A DNA stretch of 24,789 nucleotides from CAZDIO01 sp964505555 (GTDB lineage Bacteria > Bdellovibrionota_C > UBA2361 > SZUA-149 > CAZDIO01): NCBI GenBank assembly GCA_964505555.1, contig CAZDIO010000138.1:1-24789 (forward strand), read 5' to 3'. The number at the start of each line of letters is the position of its first letter. Within the stretch, counting starts at the first letter, position 1. The notes beneath the pieces were generated by a model. The model searched no databases and had not been told where the DNA came from. It worked only from the letters and a program-made list of their open reading frames with translations. A program made the translations under genes and the position numbers. This document shows, in pieces, positions 6,814-16,104 of the stretch.

Positions 6814-8991
6814 ATGTTTCGTCAACCGTGGAAAATCATCGCCCTTTTTGTTTTCATGCTGGTCGCCTATGCCGTATGGCTAAATGCTTCAACCACCAGC
6901 CCGACAGCCGCTCTTGCTCGAATCATCACTTCAAAAACAGTTCAATCCCATGCTGAGCTCGAGCCTTTGCTAAGAATCGCCGCAAAGGAACCAAGGCTGA
7001 TCCATTGGGTGCACCTCCTTCGAGGTGAGCTTTTAGAACGCGACGGAAAACTTGATGAGGCTATCGCTGAGTATCAAAAAATCTCAACAGAGAGTGCTGC
7101 TTCTTTAGATAGACAGATTGCTCTTTTACGACTCTCTCCATCTAACAATACCGGAGAGATTATTATCTCACTTGAAAATCGCCTCAGCGGCGCAGGGCGA
7201 GAAGACCTAATTCCCGAAGTCTATTTTGTTCGTGGAATACTTGCAGAAAAAAGTGGGGAACTAGAGCTTGCTTACAGTTTCTACAAGCTGATTCGAGAAA
7301 AATATCCTCGCTCAGAAACCGCAAAAAAAGCACGACAAAATCAGTATGCTCTCGAAGCAACCTATCAAAAACAGCTTCAGAGCAATTCCTTACCGGCATT
7401 AATGCAGGATGCAAAACTGTTGTTTCTTGAAAACGAACTCACCATGGCACTCCAAAGAATCGAACTTGCAAAAAAGGTAGCAGCGGATAAATCCGCCGTT
7501 CGGTTTGAAATTATGCTGCTTGAAGAAGAGATCCTGCGCAAATTAAATCGCAATGAGGAAGCCGATCATGCGCTCTTGTTAATTAGCGCTGATGGCGGAT
7601 TAAATTCGGCAGATGTTGCGATGTTTCGTATTGCAAAGAATGCCTGGAATATCAACGATCATCATCGTGCGCTGACCTTCATTGATAACCTCAAGCAACG
7701 CTTCGCAGAGAGTCCGCTCCTTGAAGAAGCTCGATATATGGAGGGACGAATTTTGGAGGAGTTAAGTCTTTTTCCAGAATCCAAAGAGATCTACCTCTCC
7801 CTTGCGGAGCGCTCAAAGAACGTTAAACGGCGAGTGCTGGCATTCCAACGTCTTGCCTGGATGCATATGCGGACAAAAAATTATTCCCGGGCCGCTGAGT
7901 ATTTCAACAAAGAGAGGCTCTTAGCAAAAAGTGCTCAGCAGGAGACCCCTCTTCCCACTCAAGAAAGTTATGAAAGTTCCTTGCGTACAGTAAAACTTGA
8001 TGAGGCTTTGGATCATTCAACTTTTTGGGAAGCATACTGCTATCTTCATGCAGAGCCAAAAGATGGTCTAGGTTCAAAAAAGGCTGAGGCAGAGAAACTT
8101 CTTCACGAACTCGTAATGCTCCCTCCACCAAATTACTACCGTTCCCTAGCAAAGCAGTATCTTAAAGAGCCGATGACGGGAACAAACAACTTGGCGATAC
8201 CAGCTTCCAACTCTCTTTCAACCTGCACATTCCAACCCCCACATTCATTGATTGCAAACCTCTCCATGCTCCATGGAGCAGAACTTGAACTTCTTGCAGG
8301 ACGGGAACTCCATTGGCATTTCTTTAAAACATTTCCAGATCTGCATACGGTAACTCAGGCCACAATTACGGATGCTTCGAAACAAGCTATTTTTACTCAA
8401 CTCGATCTTGGCGTTCGCTACGGTCAGATACATCGAGCCATCTCTCGCGCAGAAAAGCTCCTGAAATCTACTCGCGATCCCAAAGGACTGATCAAAGATA
8501 CGGATTCCTGCCTTGCCGTGCTGGAGAAATTAGCGTTTCCTACTCCTTACCTTACTATTTTTGAAGATGCCGCAAACAACTTCCAAATTTCACCTTCTCT
8601 ACTTTTTTCCATTGCTCGAACAGAGAGCTACTTTGATCGCAACGCCGTATCGAGCGCAGGGGCTCTCGGACTTGTGCAACTGATGCCTGAAACTGCCAAG
8701 GAAGAAGGATTAACTGTAGAACAAGATATCTCAAATCCTCTAGTAAATGTGACTCTCGGGACAAAGCATCTTGTGCGCCTTTTTGATCTTTTTGAAAAAA
8801 ATGAAGCCTATGCCATTGCTGCATACAATGCCGGAAGCGCCGCGGTGAACCGTTGGAAGTCACGGGAACAAAATGTCGATCCTGCTCTGTGGATCGAGCT
8901 TATCGGTTATCCAGAAACTAAAGATTATGTAAAAAAAGTGCTCACCGCAAAAGATATGTATGAGACTATTTTGCAAAAAGATCTCCCATAA
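6814..8991 (+). CDS. slt: Soluble-lytic-transglycosylase-like protein (Slt70 type) with N-terminal anchor
   Basis: A murein-cleaving lytic transglycosylase of the GH23/Slt family, acting in the periplasm. After the ATG comes a signal anchor (KIIALFVFMLVAYAVW, residues 7-22). A long alpha-helical region with TPR-like pairs (for example LDEAIAEYQK and LELAYSFYKLIREKYP) fills most of the next 550 residues, like the superhelical ring of Slt70. The C-terminal catalytic domain has ARTESYFDRNAVSSAGALGL, with the catalytic Glu at about 604, then QLMPETA and AIAAYNAG. The frame extends upstream to a TTG at 6778, but the ATG has GGGAAG about 7 bases upstream and begins the hydrophobic segment cleanly. 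At about 725 residues it is longer than E. coli Slt70. Confidence 0.9.
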   Translation: MFRQPWKIIALFVFMLVAYAVWLNASTTSPTAALARIITSKTVQSHAELEPLLRIAAKEPRLIHWVHLLRGELLERDGKLDEAIAEYQKISTESAASLDRQIALLRLSPSNNTGEIIISLENRLSGAGREDLIPEVYFVRGILAEKSGELELAYSFYKLIREKYPRSETAKKARQNQYALEATYQKQLQSNSLPALMQDAKLLFLENELTMALQRIELAKKVAADKSAVRFEIMLLEEEILRKLNRNEEADHALLLISADGGLNSADVAMFRIAKNAWNINDHHRALTFIDNLKQRFAESPLLEEARYMEGRILEELSLFPESKEIYLSLAERSKNVKRRVLAFQRLAWMHMRTKNYSRAAEYFNKERLLAKSAQQETPLPTQESYESSLRTVKLDEALDHSTFWEAYCYLHAEPKDGLGSKKAEAEKLLHELVMLPPPNYYRSLAKQYLKEPMTGTNNLAIPASNSLSTCTFQPPHSLIANLSMLHGAELELLAGRELHWHFFKTFPDLHTVTQATITDASKQAIFTQLDLGVRYGQIHRAISRAEKLLKSTRDPKGLIKDTDSCLAVLEKLAFPTPYLTIFEDAANNFQISPSLLFSIARTESYFDRNAVSSAGALGLVQLMPETAKEEGLTVEQDISNPLVNVTLGTKHLVRLFDLFEKNEAYAIAAYNAGSAAVNRWKSREQNVDPALWIELIGYPETKDYVKKVLTAKDMYETILQKDLP

Positions 8992-8996
8992 TAGCC

Positions 8997-9054
8997 TCTT
9001 CTCTGTGTCCTCTGCGGTAAAATATTTATTAAACCGCAGAGGACACAGAGAAGA
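8997..9054. repeat. CACAGAG-type intergenic hairpin, perfect 22-bp stem
   Basis: The arms 8997-9018 and 9033-9054 are exact reverse complements (22 bp, core CTCTGTGTCCTCTGCGG), separated by a 14-base AT-rich loop. The element begins six bases after the slt stop and ends 21 bases before the stop of the convergent glycosyltransferase gene. It could stop transcription from both sides, but neither strand has a T-tract after the stem, so it is not a standard intrinsic terminator. The arm shares the CACAGAGAA motif with the element at 22147-22299. Confidence 0.85.
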
Positions 9055-9075
9055 AAATAAAGGGGATAGGAACCT

Positions 9076-10629
9076 TTAGTGTATGGGATTCTCAATACTT
9101 CTAAAAGTCGTTGCTCCTGAGGAGCAAAAAGCATTTATCACCATTTTAAATGCGGGAATTTGATCTTCTTCATGAAAAAAGAACTTCCGTTCGAACCCGG
9201 GACAGAGTGCTGCTTGTTTTTTTAGCCAAATTTCGGACTGAAAATGTTCCCCCTGATAAGCCTCAAAGTGAGGATGGTCAAAAAGAATGTGCTTATTGTT
9301 TTGTGAGTTTGCATAGATATTAACTACATAGAAACCTCTTTCTAATGCAGAAGATAAGAGATCTTGTTGATTCTTTGTTTGCTCGAACACGATGGGCTCT
9401 TTTGTAAAAAGTGCAAGACATCCGTTTTCGGCACCCCTCATCCGTGCCATTTGCACAAAACGATAAGAAAACATGCCTCGAATAAACCCCGCGACCTGAG
9501 CAATAATCACAACCGCTAATCCAAGAGGTCTAAATAAAAGTCCGCTGAGATCCCCATCTAAAGAGGAATACGGACGATACGCTCTTCCTATTCTTATTAT
9601 TCTCATTACGGGAAAAACTCCTGCGAAAACTAACAACAGGAAAAGAAAGCTCCCACCACTTTTCAAATAAAGAAAAGTTATTGCCGATGCCAAAGAAAGT
9701 TCAACGACAAAGAACCCAAGCTGTTTTAATAACCAAAGATAGTGCCCCCAAAACACTTTTCCACCCTCTGCATCTCCTCGTGCATAACGATAAATCATTT
9801 TAAAGATCGCTTTTATACTCTTTGGAAATAACCATAACACCTCAGCATCTGGAACAAAGGCAAGCATAGCTCCAGTAGACTTAAGGTAGTAATCAAACAG
9901 TGAATCTTCACCCGCTAAGGTGAGATATTCAGGAAATTCTCCTGCTCGTTGCCATACCGATCTTTTCAAGCCAAGCGAACGGGCGGAGGGAAGAAAGAGT
10001 TCAGGATCAATTGTCTTCTTTTGAGGAACAATAAAATAGGCGATCGCCCTTTGAAGAGCGGTCGTAAGAAGTGGTTTATAAAACCCCATCACAACATCAA
10101 CTTGCTCATTTTCCGCAAATGGCGAAAGAAGCAACTCTGCCCATCTTCTATCGAGCACACACCCTGCATCAGAAAGTAAGACGATCTCTGTTTTGCTCCG
10201 TCGGATGGCATGATTTCTTCCCGCGGAGATATTTGCTCCCGGAAGAGAGAGAATCGAAATCTTTAGCTCTGGATGAGAAAAGGAGAATTTCGAAATGGTA
10301 TCAATAGTTTTATCAGTTGAACCTCCATCGCAGATAATTACCTCCTCAGGTTTAACTGTTTGCTGAAATACAGAATCGAGCCACTGCACAATGGAACTCT
10401 CTTCATTTATGACCGTTGTAATTAAAGTGTATTTGGGAAGACGTAATGAGGTAATATTTGGTTGATTCTGCATGATTAAAACTTCTGACCGCGGAATGCT
10501 TCTTAACGCTCTTTGTTGGAGACGATCTATTCTTTGAGCAAGCTTAAGTCGTATTGCTTGCGGAATAAGTCGCCACAAGCAACCCGTGAGAAATTCTCCT
10601 AATCCAACAAAGCGTATCGAGGCAACCAT
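9076..10629 (-). CDS. Membrane-associated family 2 glycosyltransferase with unassigned C-terminal domain
   Basis: A 517-residue GT2-fold enzyme. The GT-A domain (about 65-270) shows YTLITTVINEESSI, the nucleotide-binding DGGSTDKT (101-108), GRNHAIRRSKTEIVLLSDAG with a DxG in the metal-binding DxD position (154-156), and the acceptor-side AGEDSLFDYYL (239-249). Two or more membrane segments follow (about 303-345 and 369-385), then about 115 residues (403-517) that I do not recognise. The N-terminal 60 residues are basic and helical. The sugar and acceptor cannot be predicted; a role in envelope polysaccharide is inferred from the family. It is a single gene, divergent from cbpA and convergent with slt. 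The ATG at 10629 is the only good start. Confidence 0.8.
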   Translation of the reverse strand: MVASIRFVGLGEFLTGCLWRLIPQAIRLKLAQRIDRLQQRALRSIPRSEVLIMQNQPNITSLRLPKYTLITTVINEESSIVQWLDSVFQQTVKPEEVIICDGGSTDKTIDTISKFSFSHPELKISILSLPGANISAGRNHAIRRSKTEIVLLSDAGCVLDRRWAELLLSPFAENEQVDVVMGFYKPLLTTALQRAIAYFIVPQKKTIDPELFLPSARSLGLKRSVWQRAGEFPEYLTLAGEDSLFDYYLKSTGAMLAFVPDAEVLWLFPKSIKAIFKMIYRYARGDAEGGKVFWGHYLWLLKQLGFFVVELSLASAITFLYLKSGGSFLFLLLVFAGVFPVMRIIRIGRAYRPYSSLDGDLSGLLFRPLGLAVVIIAQVAGFIRGMFSYRFVQMARMRGAENGCLALFTKEPIVFEQTKNQQDLLSSALERGFYVVNIYANSQNNKHILFDHPHFEAYQGEHFQSEIWLKKQAALCPGFERKFFFHEEDQIPAFKMVINAFCSSGATTFRSIENPIH

Positions 10630-10712
10630 GGCGGAAAGATACAGTCAGCACAGCGGGAAATCAAATTAACAAAAAATACCCTGAAAAGAACCCCAAGATT
10701 GAAGCATTCATT

Positions 10713-10740
10713 TTGACAGTGAGATGTTTCATGCTTAAAT
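10713..10740 (+). promoter_or_regulatory. Sigma-70-like promoter for cbpA-clpB
   Basis: A perfect TTGACA (10713-10718) is followed by a 16-base spacer and TTAAAT (10735-10740), preceded by TGC, which makes it an extended -10 element. I see no CIRCE inverted repeat and no convincing sigma-32 box in 10630-10766, so heat-shock control, if present, works by another mechanism. A Shine-Dalgarno AGGAG at 10753-10757 precedes the GTG start of cbpA. Confidence 0.6.
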
Positions 10741-10766
10741 CATCTCTATTTTAGGAGTGTAAAATA

Positions 10767-11798
10767 GTGGCTGTCCAATATCACGATTATTATACCATTC
10801 TTGGTGTTAACCGAGATGCCTCCCAAGAGGAGATTCAGAAAGCTTATCGAAAGCTTGCGCGAAAATTTCACCCTGATGTGAATAAATCAAAGGGGGCCAT
10901 TGAGAAGTTTAAAGAAATTAACGAAGCAAATGAAGTTTTAAAAGACCCTGAAAAACGAAAGCGCTATGATGCGTTAGGAGCAAACTGGAAAGAGGGTCAG
11001 GAGTTTACCCCACCCCCCGGCTGGGAGGGTGTTTTTGGCAATTTTGGACAGGGACCACAAAGCGGGGGGGGCCGTACGTTCCAGTTTGGTAGCGGGGGTG
11101 GATTTAGCGATTTCTTTTCTGTCCTCTTTGGGGATGCTGGACCCTTTGCTGGGGGAGCTTTTGGCACGGGGCATCATTATGACCAAACCGCTTCACACTT
11201 CTCTCCACGAGAACCTCAAGCTCAAGAAGCTAACCTTACGATCTCTTTAGAAGATGCTGTCCGAGGAGGAACTAAGGTTGTCTCCCTAGAAATGACAGAA
11301 CTCGATCCTTCCGGAACCCCAAGAAGAACCACCCGAACGCTCCAAGTAAAAATTCCAAAGGGGGTAACAGACAACTCTGTGATCCGTCTCAAAGGTCAGG
11401 GCGGACAGGGTCCAGGTGGAAAAGCTGTAGATCTTCATCTGCGACTACATCTTGCGCCTCATCCCCAGTATCGAGTTAGCGGACACGATATTTATACACA
11501 ACTTCCCATTACCCCTTGGGAAGCTGCCTTAGGTGCGAAAGTGCCGGTGCAAACTCTTCATGGAAAAGTAACCGTAAATATTCCTTCAGGATCTCAAAGT
11601 GGTGGGCAGCTCCGATTACGAACCAAAGGTCTCCCAGGGAAAAGTGGGATCGGGGGAGATATGTTTGTCGAACTAAAAATTACAGTCCCAAAATCATTAA
11701 GCGCAAAGGAAAAGGAGCTTTTTGAAAATTTATCTGAAGTATCGTCTTTTAATCCAAGAGCAGACAAAATATCTTCGACAACTGGAGAAACAAAGTAA
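10767..11798 (+). CDS. cbpA: DnaJ-family co-chaperone lacking the zinc finger (CbpA type)
   Basis: A J-domain co-chaperone that stimulates the DnaK ATPase and delivers unfolded substrates. Residues 1-70 form the J domain with HPD at 35-37 (KFHPDVN). A Gly/Phe-rich linker follows (about 78-135), then two beta-sandwich substrate-binding domains starting near LTISLEDAVRGGTK. No CxxCxGxG zinc-finger repeats are present, which separates it from DnaJ and fits the CbpA/type II class. The start is a GTG with AGGAG nine bases upstream. It is the first gene of a two-gene unit, 15 bases ahead of clpB, suggesting joint synthesis of J-protein and disaggregase. At 343 residues it is slightly longer than E. 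coli CbpA. Confidence 0.93.
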   Translation: MAVQYHDYYTILGVNRDASQEEIQKAYRKLARKFHPDVNKSKGAIEKFKEINEANEVLKDPEKRKRYDALGANWKEGQEFTPPPGWEGVFGNFGQGPQSGGGRTFQFGSGGGFSDFFSVLFGDAGPFAGGAFGTGHHYDQTASHFSPREPQAQEANLTISLEDAVRGGTKVVSLEMTELDPSGTPRRTTRTLQVKIPKGVTDNSVIRLKGQGGQGPGGKAVDLHLRLHLAPHPQYRVSGHDIYTQLPITPWEAALGAKVPVQTLHGKVTVNIPSGSQSGGQLRLRTKGLPGKSGIGGDMFVELKITVPKSLSAKEKELFENLSEVSSFNPRADKISSTTGETK

Positions 11799-11813
11799 CG
11801 AAAGAGAACAATT

Positions 11814-14447
11814 ATGATTGATCCCAATCGACTTACACAAAAAAGCCAAGAAGGTCTTCAAAGCGCTCAAGCCTTGGCTGTTCGTAGAAATCACACCGAG
11901 GTTGATGCCGAGCACCTGACTTATGCGCTTCTTGAACAAGAAGATGGCCTATTTTCAAAACTCCTAAAGAAGCTCGATGTTTCTGAGGATGCTGTGCAAG
12001 CAGACCTGGAGGAATTATTCTCCCGCCGACCCAGCGTATCTGGCCCTGGCGCAGAAGCAGGAAAGATCTTTATTACCAATCGGCTCAGTAAGCTCTTACT
12101 AAACGCTGAAGATGAGGCAAAAAGACTTAAGGATGAATACGTATCAGTTGAACACCTCCTCATAGCGCTTGTGAATGAGGGAGATAAAACCCCCTTAGGG
12201 AAAATCTTTCGTAAACATCAACTCACCCGCGATCGACTTCTCCAAGCACTCTCCACTATTCGTGGCAGTAGCCGTGTTCAAGGTGCAAATCCCGAAGCGA
12301 CCCACGAAGCATTAGAGAAGTACGGGAAGGACCTTGTGCGTGATGCGGCAAATGGAAAGTTAGATCCGGTCATTGGGAGAGATGCTGAAATTCGACGAGT
12401 AATTCGTATTCTATCACGAAAAACTAAAAACAATCCGGTTCTTATCGGTGAACCCGGAGTTGGAAAAACAGCAATTGTCGAAGGGCTTGCACAACGCATT
12501 GTTCGTGGCGATGTGCCTGAAGGGCTCAAGGAAAAAACTATTTTTTCCTTGGATATGGGTTCGCTCATCGCCGGTGCAAAATTTCGTGGAGAGTTTGAGG
12601 AGCGACTGAAAGCGGTTCTTCAGGAAATTAAGCAATCGGAAGGACAGATTATTCTCTTTATTGATGAGCTGCATACTATTGTTGGAGCTGGTCGAGCCGA
12701 TGGCGCTATGGATGCAGGGAATATGTTAAAACCGATGCTTGCCCGTGGAGAACTTCACTGCATTGGCGCAACCACACTCGATGAATATCGAAAACACATT
12801 GAAAAAGACGCTGCTCTAGAGAGACGCTTTCAACCAGTACTTGTAGAACAACCCACCGTGGAGGATTCTATCTCTATTCTCCGAGGACTCAAGGAGCGTT
12901 TTGAATTACATCATGGAGTTCGTATCCACGATAGCGCTCTTGTCAGTGCTGCCATACTTTCTCATCGATATATCTCCGATCGTTTCTTACCGGATAAAGC
13001 AATCGATCTCGTGGATGAGGCATGTGCAATGATTCGCACGGAGATTGATTCCATGCCCTCAGAGCTAGATGAAATTACAAGAAAGATCATGCAGCTTGAA
13101 ATCGAAGAAGCTGCTCTGAAAAAAGAAAAAGATAAAGCAAGCAAAGAACGCCTTGAGGGGTTGCGTCGAGATCTTGCTGAGTTAAAGGAAAAAGCACAGG
13201 GAATGCGTGCTCAGTGGGAAACAGAGAAAGCAGCGATCAAGCGCGTCCAGACGCTCCGTGAGGAGATTGAGCGGATTAAACAAGACATTGAAAAAGCAGA
13301 ACGTGAATACAATCTTAATAAAGCCGCAGAGCTTAAGCATGGCACCCTTCCACAATTAGAAAGTAAATTAAGAGCAGACGAAGAGCAGTATCTAAAAGAA
13401 GGCCAATCAAAAAGACTCTTGAGGGAAGCTGTTACTGACGAAATTATTGCGGAGATCGTTTCTCGATGGACAGGAATTCCTGTAACACGCCTTGTCGAAG
13501 GCGAGAAAGAAAAACTCTTAAATCTTGATACAGTGCTTCACCAACGGGTCGTCGGTCAAAACGAAGCAGTCTCACTGGTAGCTGATGCCATTATTCGCGC
13601 GCGTTCTGGAATAAAAGATCCACGACGTCCAATTGGGTCCTTTATCTCACTTGGCCCAACGGGAGTGGGAAAGACTGAGCTTGCAAAGGCACTTGCGGAA
13701 GCGCTTTTTGATACCGAAGAAAATCTCATTCGTATCGACATGAGCGAATATATGGAAAAACATACGGTGTCTCGGTTGATCGGTGCTCCTCCGGGATACG
13801 TTGGATACGAAGAAGGTGGTCAACTTACTGAAGCGGTGAGAAGAAAACCATATGCGGTAATCCTTTTTGATGAGATTGAAAAAGCTCACCACGATGTCTT
13901 TAACGTATTTCTTCAAATTCTCGATGATGGTCGATTGACCGACTCACAAGGTCGTGTCGTGGATTTTAAAAACACGGTGATCATCATGACCTCGAACATC
14001 GGCTCTCCTCTTTTGATTGAAGGAATAACCTCAAAGGGAGAGCTTCCCGAATCGGTACGGGAGCAGGTACTGCGAGAACTCCGTCAACATTTTCGTCCAG
14101 AATTCTTAAATCGCGTTGATGATATCGTAATTTTTAAACCGTTAATGCTTCCGGAGATCATGCAGATTGTAGATTTACAGGTGAGTCTCCTTCGTAAACG
14201 ACTTGCAGAACGGCACATTCATATTGATCTTACTCAAGAAGCAAGTAGGTTTATTGCAGAACATTCCTACGATCCAGCCTACGGCGCACGCCCTCTGAAA
14301 CGTTTCATTCAACATAAATTAGAAAACAAACTTGCACGCGCCCTTATTGCTGGAGAAGTTGAGGAGGGGTCAACCGTCTTTATTCGTGTTACAAACGGAG
14401 ATCTCTCGCTCGATATTGAGAATTTACATGAAAAACGACTGCATTAG
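11814..14447 (+). CDS. clpB: ATP-dependent disaggregase ClpB
   Basis: ClpB is a hexameric AAA+ machine that, with DnaK and its J protein, extracts polypeptides from aggregates in the cytoplasm. The 877-residue protein is full length. Order: N-domain (MIDPNRLTQKSQEGLQSAQ, two Clp_N repeats to about 145), NBD1 with Walker A GEPGVGKT (212-219) and Walker B ILFIDELH, the coiled-coil M-domain (about 410-540), and NBD2 with Walker A GPTGVGKT (614-621), Walker B VILFDEIEKAH and the C-terminal lid GARPLKR. The long M-domain and the absence of a ClpP-binding IGF/L loop (by eye) mark it as ClpB rather than ClpA or ClpC. It follows cbpA closely and ends convergent with the next gene, only 21 bases away. 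Confidence 0.97.
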   Translation: MIDPNRLTQKSQEGLQSAQALAVRRNHTEVDAEHLTYALLEQEDGLFSKLLKKLDVSEDAVQADLEELFSRRPSVSGPGAEAGKIFITNRLSKLLLNAEDEAKRLKDEYVSVEHLLIALVNEGDKTPLGKIFRKHQLTRDRLLQALSTIRGSSRVQGANPEATHEALEKYGKDLVRDAANGKLDPVIGRDAEIRRVIRILSRKTKNNPVLIGEPGVGKTAIVEGLAQRIVRGDVPEGLKEKTIFSLDMGSLIAGAKFRGEFEERLKAVLQEIKQSEGQIILFIDELHTIVGAGRADGAMDAGNMLKPMLARGELHCIGATTLDEYRKHIEKDAALERRFQPVLVEQPTVEDSISILRGLKERFELHHGVRIHDSALVSAAILSHRYISDRFLPDKAIDLVDEACAMIRTEIDSMPSELDEITRKIMQLEIEEAALKKEKDKASKERLEGLRRDLAELKEKAQGMRAQWETEKAAIKRVQTLREEIERIKQDIEKAEREYNLNKAAELKHGTLPQLESKLRADEEQYLKEGQSKRLLREAVTDEIIAEIVSRWTGIPVTRLVEGEKEKLLNLDTVLHQRVVGQNEAVSLVADAIIRARSGIKDPRRPIGSFISLGPTGVGKTELAKALAEALFDTEENLIRIDMSEYMEKHTVSRLIGAPPGYVGYEEGGQLTEAVRRKPYAVILFDEIEKAHHDVFNVFLQILDDGRLTDSQGRVVDFKNTVIIMTSNIGSPLLIEGITSKGELPESVREQVLRELRQHFRPEFLNRVDDIVIFKPLMLPEIMQIVDLQVSLLRKRLAERHIHIDLTQEASRFIAEHSYDPAYGARPLKRFIQHKLENKLARALIAGEVEEGSTVFIRVTNGDLSLDIENLHEKRLH

Positions 14448-14468
14448 ATAAAGACTTATCTGGCACCG

Positions 14469-16079
14469 CTAACGAATAATCCCGGCTTTATAAATCGTCA
14501 GTGGTGCAGCGACCATGCTCCCATGATCATCAAAGTGAATCACACGAAAGTAAGTCCATTGAGTAAGTTTTCTAAATTCTAGCGCTTGCTTTCCTAGATC
14601 CTCAAGTTCAAGTTCACAAGTTCGTGCGCCTCCTTCTATTATAAATACGTGCTGAGCAGGATTTCGAGGTGTCTCAGCTGGAAACTCCTTGAGGTAGGGC
14701 GCAAGTTTTTCGTTGGAAAAGTAGTTTAAATAGTTCACTGCCACAAGATCTCCATAAATCTCCATTGAGGGAGAGAGACTAGGAAAATTCTCCAAATACT
14801 CTGCTGCTTGCTCTAGTTCGGAAATCCCAACACGCAAATTCTTTCGCGCATGATTCGTAGAGTAAAGAGACATGCCAACCATTGCGATCAGTAAGAATGC
14901 GAAGACGAGGCGCTGTTTTCTTTCAATAAGAAAATCTAAAAATAGGCTACTTACTACACTCGAAAGAAACGCGAAATAAAGCACAAACTTAAAAGAATCG
15001 GGCTCTTTAAAAACGACAAAATACCGAAGATATGGCGCTGTTTTACTAAAGAAAAGATCGGTAAATCCAAATTCCAAATACAAATAGGTCCAAACTAATG
15101 AAACAAGAATAAACAGCTCTCTTGGTGATCGTTTTTGGAATATAAAATATCGAGTGGCAAAAACACACAAGGAGACAAGAAAGAGGATCATGTGAATCCC
15201 TACATAATAATTGGCAGTAGATTCTTCAGATCGCAAAACAAAATAGTTAAAATGATACCACGTTGGATATCCATGAGGGGTTAAAATCTGAAATATTCCA
15301 TAAAAGTCGGTGATCTGAAGAAGTTGTTCATACTCCGCAAATGCCTTTTCCATATGTGCGGAGCGAATTAATTGAAGGTGTGCAAAGTAGTCATTCGTTG
15401 TGTGCTTAAAGATAAACATTTCAATAATTGGAAATACGCAGAGCCCGGAGATAAAAAAAATCGATCGAAAGCGAAAAATCAACACTGCTGATAGAAAAAG
15501 TGGGGGAAGCATCACCAGCGCTGGTTCTTTTATAATAAAGGAGACTCCAAAAAAGATTCCAGAAAATAGCAGACATAAACCGGTTCTGGATTTTTCCTTT
15601 AATGACCACAAAAACATTAGATACGAGATGGTCATGAGGCAATTAATCGGAAGATCGGGGAGGAGGCGAGTGGCACCGATAATTCGTGCCGGGAAAAAAA
15701 TCATCACCAAAGAAGAGAGAAACGCAACCCGTTTGGAAAATATCCGTTTTAAGACAAAAAACACCACTACATTTTCAAGAATAAAACAAAGATAGGAAAA
15801 GAGCGCTGCACTCGCTAACGTGTGGGGAACAATCCGGTATATTAAACTATTTATAAGATGATAGATCACTCTAGAAAATATTAGGCATATCGGATTTGCA
15901 AATCCTTGGCCCGGCTGCGGAAAGCACTGTTCGGGAATAACAAAAAGAAACTGTTTTTCAGAAAAAAGTTGTTTCAGAATCAAATAGTAAATTGATTCGT
16001 CTTGGGGAAAACAACCGACATTGCCCACAAAAAACAAGAGAGGAAGAATCACAGAGAGGAGAACAATTATCGCAATCAT
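14469..16079 (-). CDS. Polytopic GT-C-type glycosyltransferase (PMT/ArnT-like), putative protein O-glycosyltransferase
   Basis: A 536-residue membrane protein with about ten hydrophobic segments. The first (residues 2-20) is followed by a roughly 60-residue hydrophilic loop carrying adjacent acidic residues D27-E28 (CFPQDESIYY). An acidic pair in the first extracytoplasmic loop is the hallmark of GT-C enzymes such as PMT and ArnT, which use polyprenyl-phosphate-linked sugars. The last 110 or so residues appear soluble. It starts at an ATG 25 bases after the neighbouring donor-synthase-like gene and is last in a three-gene unit headed by a Ser/Thr-rich pseudopilin. That context suggests it glycosylates that protein; a lipid or glycan acceptor is also possible. 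The GT-C assignment rests on topology and the DE motif only. Confidence 0.6.
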   Translation of the reverse strand: MIAIIVLLSVILPLLFFVGNVGCFPQDESIYYLILKQLFSEKQFLFVIPEQCFPQPGQGFANPICLIFSRVIYHLINSLIYRIVPHTLASAALFSYLCFILENVVVFFVLKRIFSKRVAFLSSLVMIFFPARIIGATRLLPDLPINCLMTISYLMFLWSLKEKSRTGLCLLFSGIFFGVSFIIKEPALVMLPPLFLSAVLIFRFRSIFFISGLCVFPIIEMFIFKHTTNDYFAHLQLIRSAHMEKAFAEYEQLLQITDFYGIFQILTPHGYPTWYHFNYFVLRSEESTANYYVGIHMILFLVSLCVFATRYFIFQKRSPRELFILVSLVWTYLYLEFGFTDLFFSKTAPYLRYFVVFKEPDSFKFVLYFAFLSSVVSSLFLDFLIERKQRLVFAFLLIAMVGMSLYSTNHARKNLRVGISELEQAAEYLENFPSLSPSMEIYGDLVAVNYLNYFSNEKLAPYLKEFPAETPRNPAQHVFIIEGGARTCELELEDLGKQALEFRKLTQWTYFRVIHFDDHGSMVAAPLTIYKAGIIR

Positions 16080-16104
16080 CTTGCTTGTGTGTATGTCGTT
16101 CTTC

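Noticed and set aside
8997..9054. Perfect hairpin as a standard bidirectional intrinsic terminator
   Set aside because: No T-tract follows either arm, and the related element at 22147-22299 lies between divergent genes where no terminator is needed, so a dispersed repeat explains both better.
10630..10766. Heat-shock control site (CIRCE or sigma-32) upstream of cbpA-clpB
   Set aside because: No TTAGCACTC-type inverted repeat is present and the CCCC and TTGAA elements are in the wrong order or spacing; only a sigma-70-like promoter is supported.
14446..14461. Small hairpin AGATAA-AGAC-TTATCT at the clpB stop as a terminator
   Set aside because: The stem is six AT-rich pairs and no T-tract follows on either strand; too weak to call.
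15400..15795. 131-codon plus-strand frame inside the GT-C gene
   Set aside because: It is antisense to a clear membrane-protein gene, with Lys/Arg-rich composition expected from the complement of hydrophobic codons.
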